Positions 15,063 to 23,476 are shown, counted from the first letter of the stretch. The stretch is 23,784 bases of DNA from an uncultured Hungatella sp. (GCA_910588325.1 CAJUPP010000057.1:509-24292); one strand, 5' to 3'. Notes: generated from the letters alone by a model not told the origin. Program-made: numbers and translations.

Positions 15063-15092
15063 ATGCAATCATTTCCGCTTTCCCCATTTTTG

Positions 15093-15869
15093 TCAGGATA
15101 TACGCGGTGTATGAAATTGTACTGTGTCAATCAACTTCAGATGATACTTGTTCACAATTTCCTCTGCAATGGCAAGGGCTTTTGAATTCCATACGTTTTC
15201 CGGCTGATGGGCATCAGAAGCAAAGATGACATCATTCCCAACTTCCCCCACGATTCTCCAAAAATTCTCATTGGGATAATGCCTTTTATCCATAATTCCA
15301 GCAAAATTGATTTCCAGCGGAATTCCAAGCTTTTTGGCACAATGGCACAACCCACCCATCCATTTTTCATAAATTCTTTTGTCTCCCGTATAATTCATAA
15401 GATCCGGATGTGCAAAATATGTGAAGCATCCCGTCTCCAACGCCTCCTGTGACTGTCTGCAGTAACGCTCCAGCTGTCTCTCGTCATTTGTGGAGTCTCC
15501 GCTGTACAAATCATCGATTTCATTTCCCAGATAGTGCTGTCCAAGGAGGAAATATTCTATCGGATACTGAGTAGTTGTCTCCAACAATTTTGTAAAAAAT
15601 TTTGGATAATATTCAACCTCCAGACCCAAATGAATCTCAATGTCATCTTTGTACTGTTCTTTTAGGTTCAATACGGTGTCTACGTATCCTTCCAGCTGGT
15701 CCATCCCCATTTTTACATTACTGACATATCCTTCCGTATAGGGCATCGGCGTATGGTCTGAAAACCCCAAAATCTTCAAACCATGTTTGATGGCATTTTC
15801 CACATATTCCCGTTCCGTTCCTGATGCATGTTTACACCGCCATGTATGTGTGTGATAATTCGCAATCAT
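15093..15869 (-). CDS. PHP-domain histidinol-phosphatase (HisJ/HisK type)
   Basis: This is a 258-residue cytoplasmic phosphoesterase of the PHP superfamily. The metal-binding motifs appear in order: NYHTHTWRCKHASG, GFSDHTPMP, HLGLEVEYYPKF, LLGQHYLG, FAHPDLMNYTG, EINFAGI and FASDAHQPENVW. These match the histidinol-phosphate phosphatase branch (step 8 of histidine synthesis). Related PHP enzymes use other phosphomonoesters, and no his genes are nearby, so the substrate is not certain. GGAGGATGAG lies right before ATG 15869. It is a stand-alone gene with its own terminator hairpin. Confidence 0.88.
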   Translation of the reverse strand: MIANYHTHTWRCKHASGTEREYVENAIKHGLKILGFSDHTPMPYTEGYVSNVKMGMDQLEGYVDTVLNLKEQYKDDIEIHLGLEVEYYPKFFTKLLETTTQYPIEYFLLGQHYLGNEIDDLYSGDSTNDERQLERYCRQSQEALETGCFTYFAHPDLMNYTGDKRIYEKWMGGLCHCAKKLGIPLEINFAGIMDKRHYPNENFWRIVGEVGNDVIFASDAHQPENVWNSKALAIAEEIVNKYHLKLIDTVQFHTPRIS

Positions 15870-16032
15870 CTCATCCTCCGTTTATGACTCTGTTTTTACT
15901 TTCTATGGTTCCTGAAATGTAAGTTTGAATTTCTTTGCTGCTCCTTATCTTTTTGCGATTTTCTAAATATACCTCTAAATATATCGCCTGCTTTTTTTAG
16001 AAAATAATGTTTTCTTTTATATGGTTATATGG

Positions 16033-16080
16033 TATAATAAAAAAGGTATCGTTTATCCGCAGTCTGGCGGCTGTGGATAA
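16033..16080 (+). promoter_or_regulatory. Promoter and operator-like inverted repeat of the Cys/His-repeat gene
   Basis: TATAAT (16033-16038) is preceded by TATGG, with no clear -35. It is followed by an inverted repeat, TTATCCGCAG (16053-16062) and CTGTGGATAA (16071-16080), with one mismatch. The repeat would lie at the start of the transcript, where a repressor site or a leader hairpin is expected. A further short palindrome (AGAAAA..TTTTCT, 15999-16015) lies just upstream. The gap 15870-16030 otherwise holds only AT-rich sequence. Confidence 0.5.
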
Positions 16081-16130
16081 CAAAAGAAACACTGTAACTT
16101 TTATAATTGATGAAGGAGTTGTGATCATTT

Positions 16131-16577
16131 ATGAAATTAAAATTACTGACTGCCTTATCCATGGCTGTAATACTGTCCTGTCCAATCAGTGCTGCAGCAG
16201 CAGAGAACACATCCAGTTCCTGCTCTGTAAAAGGATGTCAGATCAGCGGAGCACACACCCATACCTGTTCCGTAGAGGGCTGTCAAATTGAAGGAGTTCA
16301 TACTCATGGCTGTCTGATAGAAGGATGCCAGATTGAAGGAACCCATACTCACAGCTGTCCTGTGGAAGGGTGTCAGATTGAGGAAGCGCACTCCCACAGC
16401 TGTTCTGTGGAAGGATGCCAGACAGCGGAAGCGCACACCCACTACTGCTCCGTCAGCGGATGCCTCAACAACACCATACACTCTCACACCAGCTGCTCTT
16501 CAAGTTATAGAACTTCTGCCACCACCGGCTGTCATTCCGGTAGTGGACATCATTCTTCTCACAGAAGGCACCATTAA
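16131..16577 (+). CDS. Secreted protein of six CX4CX5HXH repeats, putative metal-binding
   Basis: This is a 148-residue protein. Residues 1-24 form a signal peptide (KLKLLTALSMAVIL, cleavage near SAAAA-EN). From C31 to H119 there are six tandem 15-residue units with consensus C-S-V-E-G-C-Q-I-E-G-x-H-T-H plus one residue. Each holds two cysteines and two histidines spaced CX4CX5HXH (first unit C31, C36, H42, H44). The tail is rich in Ser and His (CHSGSGHHSSHRRHH). The spacing suggests one transition-metal ion per unit, most likely zinc, but copper or nickel cannot be excluded. No other domain is present. GAAGGAG precedes ATG 16131 by 12 bases, and the gene has its own promoter and terminator. 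I do not recognise a named family. Confidence 0.85.
   Translation: MKLKLLTALSMAVILSCPISAAAAENTSSSCSVKGCQISGAHTHTCSVEGCQIEGVHTHGCLIEGCQIEGTHTHSCPVEGCQIEEAHSHSCSVEGCQTAEAHTHYCSVSGCLNNTIHSHTSCSSSYRTSATTGCHSGSGHHSSHRRHH
16221..16490 (+). repeat. Six 45-bp in-frame tandem repeats
   Basis: Six copies of a 45-bp coding unit encode the CX4CX5HXH modules. Copies 2-5 are most alike; the first and last are most diverged, as expected for an array that grows and shrinks from the middle. Synonymous differences between copies show that the protein sequence is under constraint. Confidence 0.85.
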
Positions 16578-16603
16578 CGATGCCTGTGATTTTTCCATCA
16601 ATT

Positions 16604-16647
16604 ATAAGCTGCATATATTCCTTTTGTGATAGATGCAGCTTATTTTT
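16604..16647 (+). terminator. Terminator of the Cys/His-repeat gene
   Basis: The perfect 11-bp arms ATAAGCTGCAT (16604-16614) and ATGCAGCTTAT (16633-16643) are followed by TTTTT. The hairpin begins 27 bases after the stop codon. Confidence 0.88.
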
Positions 16648-16703
16648 GTTGATTATAATAGGGAAAGGATACTGGCTTCTGATTTCCGGTTCTGTGGTTT
16701 CAT

Positions 16704-17045
16704 CTAAATTGAGATTTTTTGAAGCCTTATATACTCCCCCATCCGCTCCGCAATCTGTTCATACTCAGATACTTCCACAGGTTCTTTCCCTTCCCATTCC
16801 AGGGCCTCATTGATATCAAATGACATCCTCTCATCTTTCACAAACAGCGGAATCCCAATTCCTCCGCCTTCCTTATTGCGCACCTCCTCATAGATGGCCG
16901 CATGATCCCGAATCATCAAAAACTCCCGCATATTATCCGTATTATAAATAATATTATTATACTTATATTCGATTTTCTTATCCGCAAAAATTTTCTTCAT
17001 TGCCATACAATCCCGGCAAATATCCGCACCATATACTTTTAGCAT
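16704..17045 (-). CDS. Glutaredoxin-like protein
   Basis: This is a 113-residue thioredoxin-fold protein. MLKVYGADICRDCMAMKKIF contains a CRDC active-site pair (C-x-x-C) near the N-terminus. GIGIPLFVKDERMSF contains the expected cis-proline after the GI-P turn. The loop YNTDNMREFLMIRDH resembles the segment of glutaredoxin-related proteins in Clostridia. It probably reduces disulfides or exchanges thiols in the cytoplasm. TTAGGAGTG lies ahead of ATG 17045. It is convergent with the Cys/His-repeat gene. Confidence 0.85.
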   Translation of the reverse strand: MLKVYGADICRDCMAMKKIFADKKIEYKYNNIIYNTDNMREFLMIRDHAAIYEEVRNKEGGGIGIPLFVKDERMSFDINEALEWEGKEPVEVSEYEQIAERMGEYIRLQKISI

Positions 17046-17140
17046 CTTTTTTCACTCCTAACTAGAGACTTTATCCATCTATAAACTATACCTCTGTGGA
17101 CTTCCGTCACAGACTAATGACATGCCTGGTATACATAAAA

Positions 17141-17163
17141 AAGTACGCAATGAATACGTACTT
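17141..17163. terminator. Terminator downstream of the tRNA-Thr 3' end
   Basis: The arms AAGTACG (17141-17147) and CGTACTT (17157-17163) are bordered by A-runs on the left and T-runs on the right, so it can work in both directions. On the minus strand it follows the tRNA fragment by 27 bases and fits the original tRNA terminator. Confidence 0.65.
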
Positions 17164-17190
17164 TTTCCTTTTAAAACCCTTTATTTTCAA

Positions 17191-17235
17191 AGCTCCCGGC
17201 CGGATTCGAACCGGCGACCTACGCATTACGAATGC
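17191..17235 (-). other. Orphan 3' part of a tRNA-Thr(CGT) gene, putative attachment site
   Basis: On the minus strand the sequence runs from the anticodon loop (TTCGTAA, anticodon CGT) through TGCGTAGGTC and the TpsiC arm (GCCGG-TTCGAAT-CCGGC) to the acceptor end CGGGAGCT. The 5' half is absent: upstream of GCATTCGTAA the sequence (CGGCATAA) does not form a D arm or acceptor strand. This is how the displaced 3' end of a tRNA looks at the junction of an integrated element. Chromosome would lie to the left and the element to the right, with the restored tRNA beyond 23784. No integrase is seen within the window. Confidence 0.7.
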
Positions 17236-17490
17236 TTATGCCGTTTATTATATCTTTCTTGTATTTACGGGGGAAACGGGCAATAATCATGCATCAGAAT
17301 TTCTTTTCTCCCACAATATAGCACATTTTCCCCCACTTCGCAATATTTTTTGAAAAAAAGTATTCTTTGGATTTTTGTGATAGTCGCCTGTCTCCATCTT
17401 TTTCAAACGTATTCATCCATTAAGAACTATCTTTTTTCCAGATTTTAGGCAGGGCAAAAATTCCAACATGATGTCCCTCAACGGCGTACA
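17236..17490. other. Non-coding gap after the tRNA fragment
   Basis: No gene, ribosome binding site or strong hairpin was found. The stretch has a few C- and T-rich runs (TTCCCCC, GGGGGAAA). It probably represents the terminal, non-coding end of the inserted element. Confidence 0.3.
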
Positions 17491-18105
17491 CTATGCCAAT
17501 CCAGCGTAATCATAAGAATTAAATTCCACTACCAGGGCCGGTCTGTCCATATCCCGCTTTGGCAGATACACCGCATCCGCAAAGCCTTTTCCAGATGGCA
17601 GTTCCAGAAGCGGATTCATATAATAAGCTTTTGCGCTGTAATAGGCCATCAGAATCGTGCAGGTGAGAGAATTCTCATTGTTGTATTTAAGCATGGAGGC
17701 CGTCTCGTTGTGAATTGCGGCCACTCCCTGGGCAACTGCTTCCCCATCCAGTTCCCAGGTGCTTTTAAGCAGTCCCTCCGAACGTTTCAGCGCCTGTACA
17801 AGTCCGTCCCCTGCTTTTACAGACCTCATAAACTCTCTGGCAATCTCCTGGTTCGGAATAAATACTTCTGAAGTCCTTTCATCAAAGGACAGATATCCAA
17901 GATGCAGCAACAACGTAAGCACATCATCTTTACTTTTAAAGGTGGTCATATCATTTTGGCTGGTAGACGGATCGATTTCGCAGCGCACATTGCTGAGCAT
18001 GCCATTCCTTTGTCTTTCCATAGTCTATGCCATACTTCCTGCAAAGACTTTTTACTTCCTCTTCCGTAAAACCGAAGTATTTCGGCAAAGGGCCCTGGAT
18101 TTAGC
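17491..18105 (-). pseudogene. AAA-ATPase-like / PD-(D/E)XK nuclease gene, multiply broken
   Basis: These are remains of the family that joins an AAA-ATPase-like domain to a C-terminal PD-(D/E)XK nuclease domain, common and numerous in Lachnospiraceae. The minus strand from about 18105 reads PKYFGFTEEEVKSLCRKYG, then NRSVYQPK and a stop. In another frame (17491-18021) it resumes NDMTTFKSKDDVLTLLLHLGYLSFD, EVFIPNQEIAREFMRSV, LPSGKGFADAVYLPKRDMDRPALVVEF and stops at NSYDYAGLA. The ATPase N-terminus is gone. An internal deletion joins the helix region to the NDMTTF segment. The nuclease motif VVELKW expected in the family is changed to VVEFNS, with everything after it missing. Confidence 0.7.
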
Positions 18106-18137
18106 ATGAAATATTCCTTAAAAATATTAATAGCGGA

Positions 18138-18302
18138 GCCCCCCAGGGGGCCTTCTCTTCTGCCTCCGGCAGAATTCACCTTGTGTTCCCCATATTTTTT
18201 ACTATGAAAGTCCCGCCGCCGAATAGGCGGCATGAATTCAGGTATGCCAAGTGCGCCCGCCTGACTATCATGGGAGGTGGTGCACTCTGCCCGCCGGGCG
18301 CA
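18138..18302. repeat. GC-rich cluster of palindromes
   Basis: Within 165 bp there are at least four hairpins: GCCC..GGGC (18138-18151), TCTGCC-TCC-GGCAGA (18159-18173), CCGCC-GAATA-GGCGG (18216-18230), and TGCGCCCG (18252-18259) pairing with CGGGCGCA (18295-18302). The patch is far richer in G+C than its flanks and interrupts the space between the kinase stop and the broken ATPase gene. It may be a small structured mobile repeat or a structured RNA; no T-tract was found. Confidence 0.5.
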
Positions 18303-18315
18303 TGGAGGTTTAGTT

Positions 18316-19680
18316 TCAAAAAGAACTCCTGATCATCCCCACCACATACATACCATCAAATGCAATTTTCGTTTCAACTCTATACTGCATTCTATTCAAA
18401 ACAGATGCCGACAAATAATTTTCGTTCTCCATTATAAAGGGTTCGGTATAAAAAACAACACTGTCCTTACCTATCTCCAGCCGATTTATATGCATCAAGT
18501 ATTTTTTAGCATTTTGTTCCGCTATCTTTTCTGTGAAAAGAAATACTTTCTCTTTTTCTCTATGAACAGAGGACGGGTAAATCTCATAACTTTCTGATCC
18601 ATTTTTAATTATAAGTTTACAGTACCCCATCATGGCATCTAAACATTTGAGAATGTCCCTTTCACCACCATATACCTTTCTGTCTGGTGGTGTTACCGTC
18701 AAAAAGTAAGACAGTTCTTCTTGGTATATGTAATCCCTCACTTTCTGCTTTGCAAGGCGTTTTTCACATATATCAATCTGATGCTTTATTTCTTCTAGGC
18801 ACTCTTCTATGGTAAGGCGTTCCTCCCATTTATCCTTTGTGCCTCTTTCCAATAATAAATGCAGCGGCTCCAAGGTCTCCACACCAAATTTGGCCTTATT
18901 CAGATATATTTGTGACATTCCACGCTTATATTCTCCACGAAAACCATTTATATCATTTTTTACAGCCATCCACAGCACTTTAACAAACAAATATACATCA
19001 GATGGAGCGTAATCAAAATCTTTTATTTCCTCCATACTTTCAAATTCCGGCGGCAAAATCCTAATTGGTCCTAAAGGTTTTCCAAAATCAGTCATCCGTT
19101 CTCTGTCAGCTGTCCAAACCAAGCCAAAATCGCCCAAATAAATCCTGTTTTTATAAAAGAAAATATTAGCCGGCTTTATGTCTCTGTGCCTGACTCCCAT
19201 CTCATGCATTTGCCGTATTATTTCTGCCAGTTCCAGCATATGTTTTAACTTCCGAAGCAGTATATCTCTTTTTGTCGCCCCATTTGTTTTTGTAGTCGAA
19301 TATACTTTCGCTTCTGGCATAATATACCATGCTTCTCCCTCTTTATTTTCCTCAAATACTGAATGTTCCATGACAGGAATGATTCCTGAAATCTGTTTAC
19401 AAAGTCTTTTCTGCTCTTCTATTTCTACACAAAACCGTTTATACCTTCGGCTGCGTTCTTCCGGGCTTTTTCTTTCATTCTGATAAAAGAACTTAGCTAC
19501 CAGTTTATCTGTATTTACATCCGGCCATTCCTTTTTTAATGTCTCTTTCCCCTCCAATATTTTTATCCGAAACACTCTTCCATTGCCGCCTTTTCCAATC
19601 GGATCCCCTTGTATTTGAAACATGATTCTGCCGTTTTGGTATTTCATAGACTGTACAGCTTTATCCTCAGAGCTCTGCAT
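18316..19680 (-). CDS. Serine/threonine protein kinase, partner of the 1248-residue protein
   Basis: This is a 454-residue cytoplasmic kinase. From the chosen start: glycine loop GKGGNGRVF (29-37), ATP-anchoring lysine in VAKFF (K63), catalytic loop HRDIKPANIFF (H165, D167, K169, N172), DFG at 184-186 and PPEF (210-213) in place of APE. All catalytic residues are present, so it should be active. The last 140 or so residues (from about YFLTVTPPDRKVYGG) form a separate domain I do not recognise, rich in beta-like segments; there is no transmembrane helix or PASTA domain. The start at 19680 is preferred over ATGs at 19740 and 19713 because GGAGG lies nine bases before it. It overlaps the 3' end of the giant gene by 14 bp, showing translational coupling. 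Confidence 0.88.
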   Translation of the reverse strand: MQSSEDKAVQSMKYQNGRIMFQIQGDPIGKGGNGRVFRIKILEGKETLKKEWPDVNTDKLVAKFFYQNERKSPEERSRRYKRFCVEIEEQKRLCKQISGIIPVMEHSVFEENKEGEAWYIMPEAKVYSTTKTNGATKRDILLRKLKHMLELAEIIRQMHEMGVRHRDIKPANIFFYKNRIYLGDFGLVWTADRERMTDFGKPLGPIRILPPEFESMEEIKDFDYAPSDVYLFVKVLWMAVKNDINGFRGEYKRGMSQIYLNKAKFGVETLEPLHLLLERGTKDKWEERLTIEECLEEIKHQIDICEKRLAKQKVRDYIYQEELSYFLTVTPPDRKVYGGERDILKCLDAMMGYCKLIIKNGSESYEIYPSSVHREKEKVFLFTEKIAEQNAKKYLMHINRLEIGKDSVVFYTEPFIMENENYLSASVLNRMQYRVETKIAFDGMYVVGMIRSSF

Positions 19681-22600
19681 ATTCTGCTTCCTCCCGTTCG
19701 GCATCTGCTTCATATTGATAGTTCCTGTACAAAGCATCATAGATTTCCGCTGTCTTAGGATACCGGATTCTCAATCCGTCAGCATTTCTTTTATACCCCA
19801 TGGCCAACTCATGTTCTGCTTTCCCGGCAGTCGGGGAATAGATACCTCTCTTATTATAAATGTTCATAACGTAGGCATCCCTCAAATTATCATCCCCATA
19901 TTCTTCAATCAAACACCTTACAGATTCACAGGGAGCAAACCCATCCTCTCCTCCAGGAGAATTTGCAAATATTCTTCCCAAAAGACGTCCCAAAAGCCTC
20001 TTCTGGTTCTGTTGATTTAAAAGAGAAACAAACTCCTCCACCCACTGTCTCAGTTCCCTTTCTTCTACATGGCCATCTCTTTCGGCCGGACAGAATCTGG
20101 CGTTTTGAAACAAATCATAGACATTACTCACCAATCTCCTCTGTTCCTGTGTCCCTTCTTTTTTTTCTTCTCCGTCTTTCAGATAGATAATACCGGCCAT
20201 CTCTGCATATAAGGCAGGACTTCTTTCCAACGCCCTTCTGGTACACTTCATTTTATCCCAACTCAAAATGCCCCTGTACATTAATTCAATTTGTGAAATT
20301 CTATCACAGTTCTCGGTCTGGATATACGCTTTTTGCAGCTTTTCCAATATCTTTTCCAAATAATAGGCTGACATGGTATCAAATTGGCCGGGGTCCAGCT
20401 TCTGCATATATTCCAGATTTTCAAGCAACATGTTCATAGAAAACCTGGACATGGTGCGCTCCAACAGATTCATTAAGGATGCCTGCGTCCCATATTGCCT
20501 GCATTCCTTTATCATCCACTCAATTGTTCTGTCATCATCTATACAGTAATGAATCTGTCTCCAATATGCCTTTTTTGTGGTTTCATCTTCCCTGTCAATC
20601 AACGGTGTATTCTTTAAATCAAGTATCTCCAATCCGTATAGCTTTATCAGCACTTCCAAATCAATATCCATTTCCTTTGCAGTATTAACAATATCTTTCA
20701 GCAAAGCAGGCTCTCGTTTGTAGGCACAGGCTGCATAGTCTACTGCAATTTTACCCTTCGGCTGAATCATCAGCATTTTTTTGAATAAATCCGCCTCATA
20801 TTGACTTTCCGAATAGTATGCAAAAAGCTTTGTTCCTACAGTTGTAGATGGGTTCTCCATACACAATTCAATCAATTTCACTATATCTAATTCTTCCTGC
20901 TTAAACTCCTTAATACCCTCCTCTATCTCTTTTTCTGCTGCTTGTCTGTTCATGTTATCAGCTTTCTCTAGTTCTGCATCATCATTACTAAAAGGAGCTG
21001 GATATAATAAAGGGAAACTATATTCAGGCAGAAACAAATATCCATACTCATATACCGGTTCTTTGGTATGAAGCTTATGTAATGCTTCCTCAAAGTATAT
21101 GATCTGTTTTTCCCTCATCGCCCAGCCTGAGTTTTTATAGTAACGGTGACGGTATATTATTCCTCTAAGCGTCTCTCTTATTGCAGCTATCTCATCATCC
21201 TTCATCTGTTCCGCTTCACGGGATAATTGCACAAATATTCTTTCCAGTACACTTTCTCCAAAGTTTCCGGCTTCCTCTACCATCTTTTTCCAACGTGTAC
21301 AGGAACATTCCATATTGGCCAGACATATACGGATATATGCCTCATAAGTATCATAAATATCCCCGTTGGTCAATTCTTCAGGCTCATCAATATCTCTGTA
21401 TTTAGGATGCACCATCTCTCCCATCACCATAGTTTTCTGCTCAGGAAGTTCTACATAAAGCAGATCCCAGCCCTTTTTGTACGTTCCTGCCATTTCATTG
21501 GCAAGTTCTATTTTCTCTTTATGTGTTAAGGCAGTCAAATTAATCCATGGACAGAACACATTTGCCAGTACATCATCGGGACTGTTGGACATAGCGTAGC
21601 TTATATTTTCCTCACTTAATCGAAAAAGCCATCTTACTGCCCTTGCTGCATATTGTCTCTGCAGCAAAAACTGTTCTAGCCCCCATAAAATATGAGTATA
21701 ATCATATCGTTCATATGTGGAATAATTTCCTTCACTTCTTTTAAAAATCGCCAATAAACCGGATGGTCTGCCCCACTCTTCCTCAAGACGTCTCATAACA
21801 ACATCTGGGGAGACTTCGCACAGTTTCTGAAAATAAGGTGCTATGGACTGCCACTGTTTGGCATTCTTTATGTGTTCAAAAATTTTCCTGGTTACCTGGT
21901 CAGCGGAGTACTGACTTTCTTTATCCCGTTGATAAAAGGCTTTCATGATCAAACTTCTCAGCATTCCATGCCGTATTTCCTCCGACCAAAAAGCTTGTCC
22001 TTCCGGCATAATCCTTCTTACATGCTGTTCCTCCTCCGGAAATTCAAAAACCGGATCGGTTTCAATCAAAATCTCAAATAATAATTCAATAAATCGTTTC
22101 CATAGTTTTCCGTTAACATCTATCTTTGAACCTAAATAATCCCATCCATTCTCTAAACTTGCAAGCTGCCAGAAAACTTTTCCATGTCTTTTATATGTCA
22201 CAAGGAGAGGATCCTCTCCTAAAACATAAGGCCGTATTTTTTCCAGAATCTCTTCATACTTTTTTCCTGTCAGTTCTTCCAGAACCGTCTTATCCCCTTC
22301 AGCCTCTGTCCATCTGCCGCACATCAAAAGCGGAAGCGTTAACTCCAAATCATTGTTCGCCCAGGCAGGCCTTTTCTCATAAGAACCCTTTAACAATTTC
22401 TTTTTCAAGGGGATGTAAAGTCCATGGGTATCCTCCACCAATTCATATGCCTTTGATGCACTGATTCCTGCATTCTCAAGCTGCTTTATAATTGTGCGGC
22501 GCGTCCTTTTCCGCATTTTTAAAGGTTCTTTGCCAGCACAATCATCATCCTCTCCATAAACAAAGATATTGGTATTGCCTTGAATAGCCACAATCTCATC

Positions 22601-23413
22601 ACTTTGAAACCATGGAATTAAAATCTTATCTTTAATCTGCGGTATTTCCTGACCCGCACATCGTAATTCTTCCCAGTCTTTGCGATTCTTAACCACAAGA
22701 ACACCCCGGCTTACGTTCAGTCTCCTGATTTCACTCAAAATGCAGTAAATTAATTCCTCTCTGCATTTTCCGGCAATATAAATACACTCTCTGTCTATGC
22801 TCCTCTCAAAACTGTTTCTAAACGCTTCATCATCCACTTCAAAAAAATCCAGGCTGATACTTGGATTTTCTGTCTGCCGCATAAGTTCTAATTCCATCTG
22901 ATCCAAAGAATAGATTTCCAAATTCCGTTCTTTTATTTCTCGGAGGATCTGTTCCATCATTTTTATTCTTTCTACAATATCCTCAAGCTCCCTGCTCTCC
23001 TCTTCTCTCCACTCTTTCAGAAATATTTGTTCATATGTCTGCGGATCATGTTCTTCAATATATGCAAGAATCACTTCCATAAAATGTGATACATAACTCA
23101 TTGATCTATCATATGGAATTTCATACTCCTGCATGGTCATTCGCAGCTCTTTCTTCAATGCGTCCTTAAATTCAAATCCTTTTTTGTTATCTACTTTTTT
23201 CGCCAGACTTGTCATGTTTTCTTTTGATAATACTTTGGATATATCATTAAAAAAATGGTCTTCCTGATCCGTACTATTTATGAAAAAATCGCCTGTATCG
23301 ATAAAAAGTTTTTTCCAATTTTTTTTCTCTTTATGCATGGCAAGTATCTTTTCTACGGTCTGCCAAATTACCTCCCCCGTTTTTTCTACTGTTTTTGATG
23401 TTATTACATCCAT
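19667..23413 (-). CDS. 1248-residue helical protein, degenerate STAND-like, function unknown
   Basis: This is a very large soluble protein with no signal peptide or membrane segment. Residues 1-130 are helical (MDVITSKTVEKTGEVIWQTV..). A charged coiled coil follows at about 134-165 (EESRELEDIVERIKMMEQIL). Residues about 205-345 read like an NTPase core whose P-loop has been lost: CIYIAGKCREELIYCILSEI, then GVLVVKNRKDWEEL, DKILIPWFQSDEIVAIQ and NIFVYGEDD. Next comes PAWANNDLELTLPLLMCGRW, DKTVLEELTG and KVFWQLASLENGWDYL (349-430), which I recall from large multi-domain proteins in bacterial conflict loci. The remaining 750 or so residues are predicted helical repeats without recognised motifs. 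GGAGGAG precedes ATG 23413. The kinase gene is coupled downstream. A defence role is inference from architecture and island location only. Confidence 0.75.
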   Translation of the reverse strand: MDVITSKTVEKTGEVIWQTVEKILAMHKEKKNWKKLFIDTGDFFINSTDQEDHFFNDISKVLSKENMTSLAKKVDNKKGFEFKDALKKELRMTMQEYEIPYDRSMSYVSHFMEVILAYIEEHDPQTYEQIFLKEWREEESRELEDIVERIKMMEQILREIKERNLEIYSLDQMELELMRQTENPSISLDFFEVDDEAFRNSFERSIDRECIYIAGKCREELIYCILSEIRRLNVSRGVLVVKNRKDWEELRCAGQEIPQIKDKILIPWFQSDEIVAIQGNTNIFVYGEDDDCAGKEPLKMRKRTRRTIIKQLENAGISASKAYELVEDTHGLYIPLKKKLLKGSYEKRPAWANNDLELTLPLLMCGRWTEAEGDKTVLEELTGKKYEEILEKIRPYVLGEDPLLVTYKRHGKVFWQLASLENGWDYLGSKIDVNGKLWKRFIELLFEILIETDPVFEFPEEEQHVRRIMPEGQAFWSEEIRHGMLRSLIMKAFYQRDKESQYSADQVTRKIFEHIKNAKQWQSIAPYFQKLCEVSPDVVMRRLEEEWGRPSGLLAIFKRSEGNYSTYERYDYTHILWGLEQFLLQRQYAARAVRWLFRLSEENISYAMSNSPDDVLANVFCPWINLTALTHKEKIELANEMAGTYKKGWDLLYVELPEQKTMVMGEMVHPKYRDIDEPEELTNGDIYDTYEAYIRICLANMECSCTRWKKMVEEAGNFGESVLERIFVQLSREAEQMKDDEIAAIRETLRGIIYRHRYYKNSGWAMREKQIIYFEEALHKLHTKEPVYEYGYLFLPEYSFPLLYPAPFSNDDAELEKADNMNRQAAEKEIEEGIKEFKQEELDIVKLIELCMENPSTTVGTKLFAYYSESQYEADLFKKMLMIQPKGKIAVDYAACAYKREPALLKDIVNTAKEMDIDLEVLIKLYGLEILDLKNTPLIDREDETTKKAYWRQIHYCIDDDRTIEWMIKECRQYGTQASLMNLLERTMSRFSMNMLLENLEYMQKLDPGQFDTMSAYYLEKILEKLQKAYIQTENCDRISQIELMYRGILSWDKMKCTRRALERSPALYAEMAGIIYLKDGEEKKEGTQEQRRLVSNVYDLFQNARFCPAERDGHVEERELRQWVEEFVSLLNQQNQKRLLGRLLGRIFANSPGGEDGFAPCESVRCLIEEYGDDNLRDAYVMNIYNKRGIYSPTAGKAEHELAMGYKRNADGLRIRYPKTAEIYDALYRNYQYEADAEREEAEYAEL

Positions 23414-23447
23414 CTCTGCTCCTCCTGCATATACATCAAGTCAAAAT

Positions 23448-23476
23448 ATCATACTACACTATCCTAATATTATTAA
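23448..23476 (-). promoter_or_regulatory. Candidate promoter of the giant-protein/kinase operon
   Basis: On the minus strand TTAATA (23471-23476), a 17-base spacer and TATGAT (23448-23453) lie about 30 bases before the ribosome binding site of the 1248-residue gene. The -35 is weak. Confidence 0.4.

Noticed and set aside
16155..16487. 110-residue minus-strand ORF opposite the Cys/His-repeat gene
   Set aside because: Its repetitiveness merely mirrors the 45-bp coding repeats; it has no ribosome binding site and its opposite strand has a signal peptide and conserved Cys/His.
17096..17353. 85-residue ORF containing PGRIRTGDLRITNAYA
   Set aside because: This is the well-known false translation of a tRNA 3' end; the tRNA fragment at 17191-17235 explains it.
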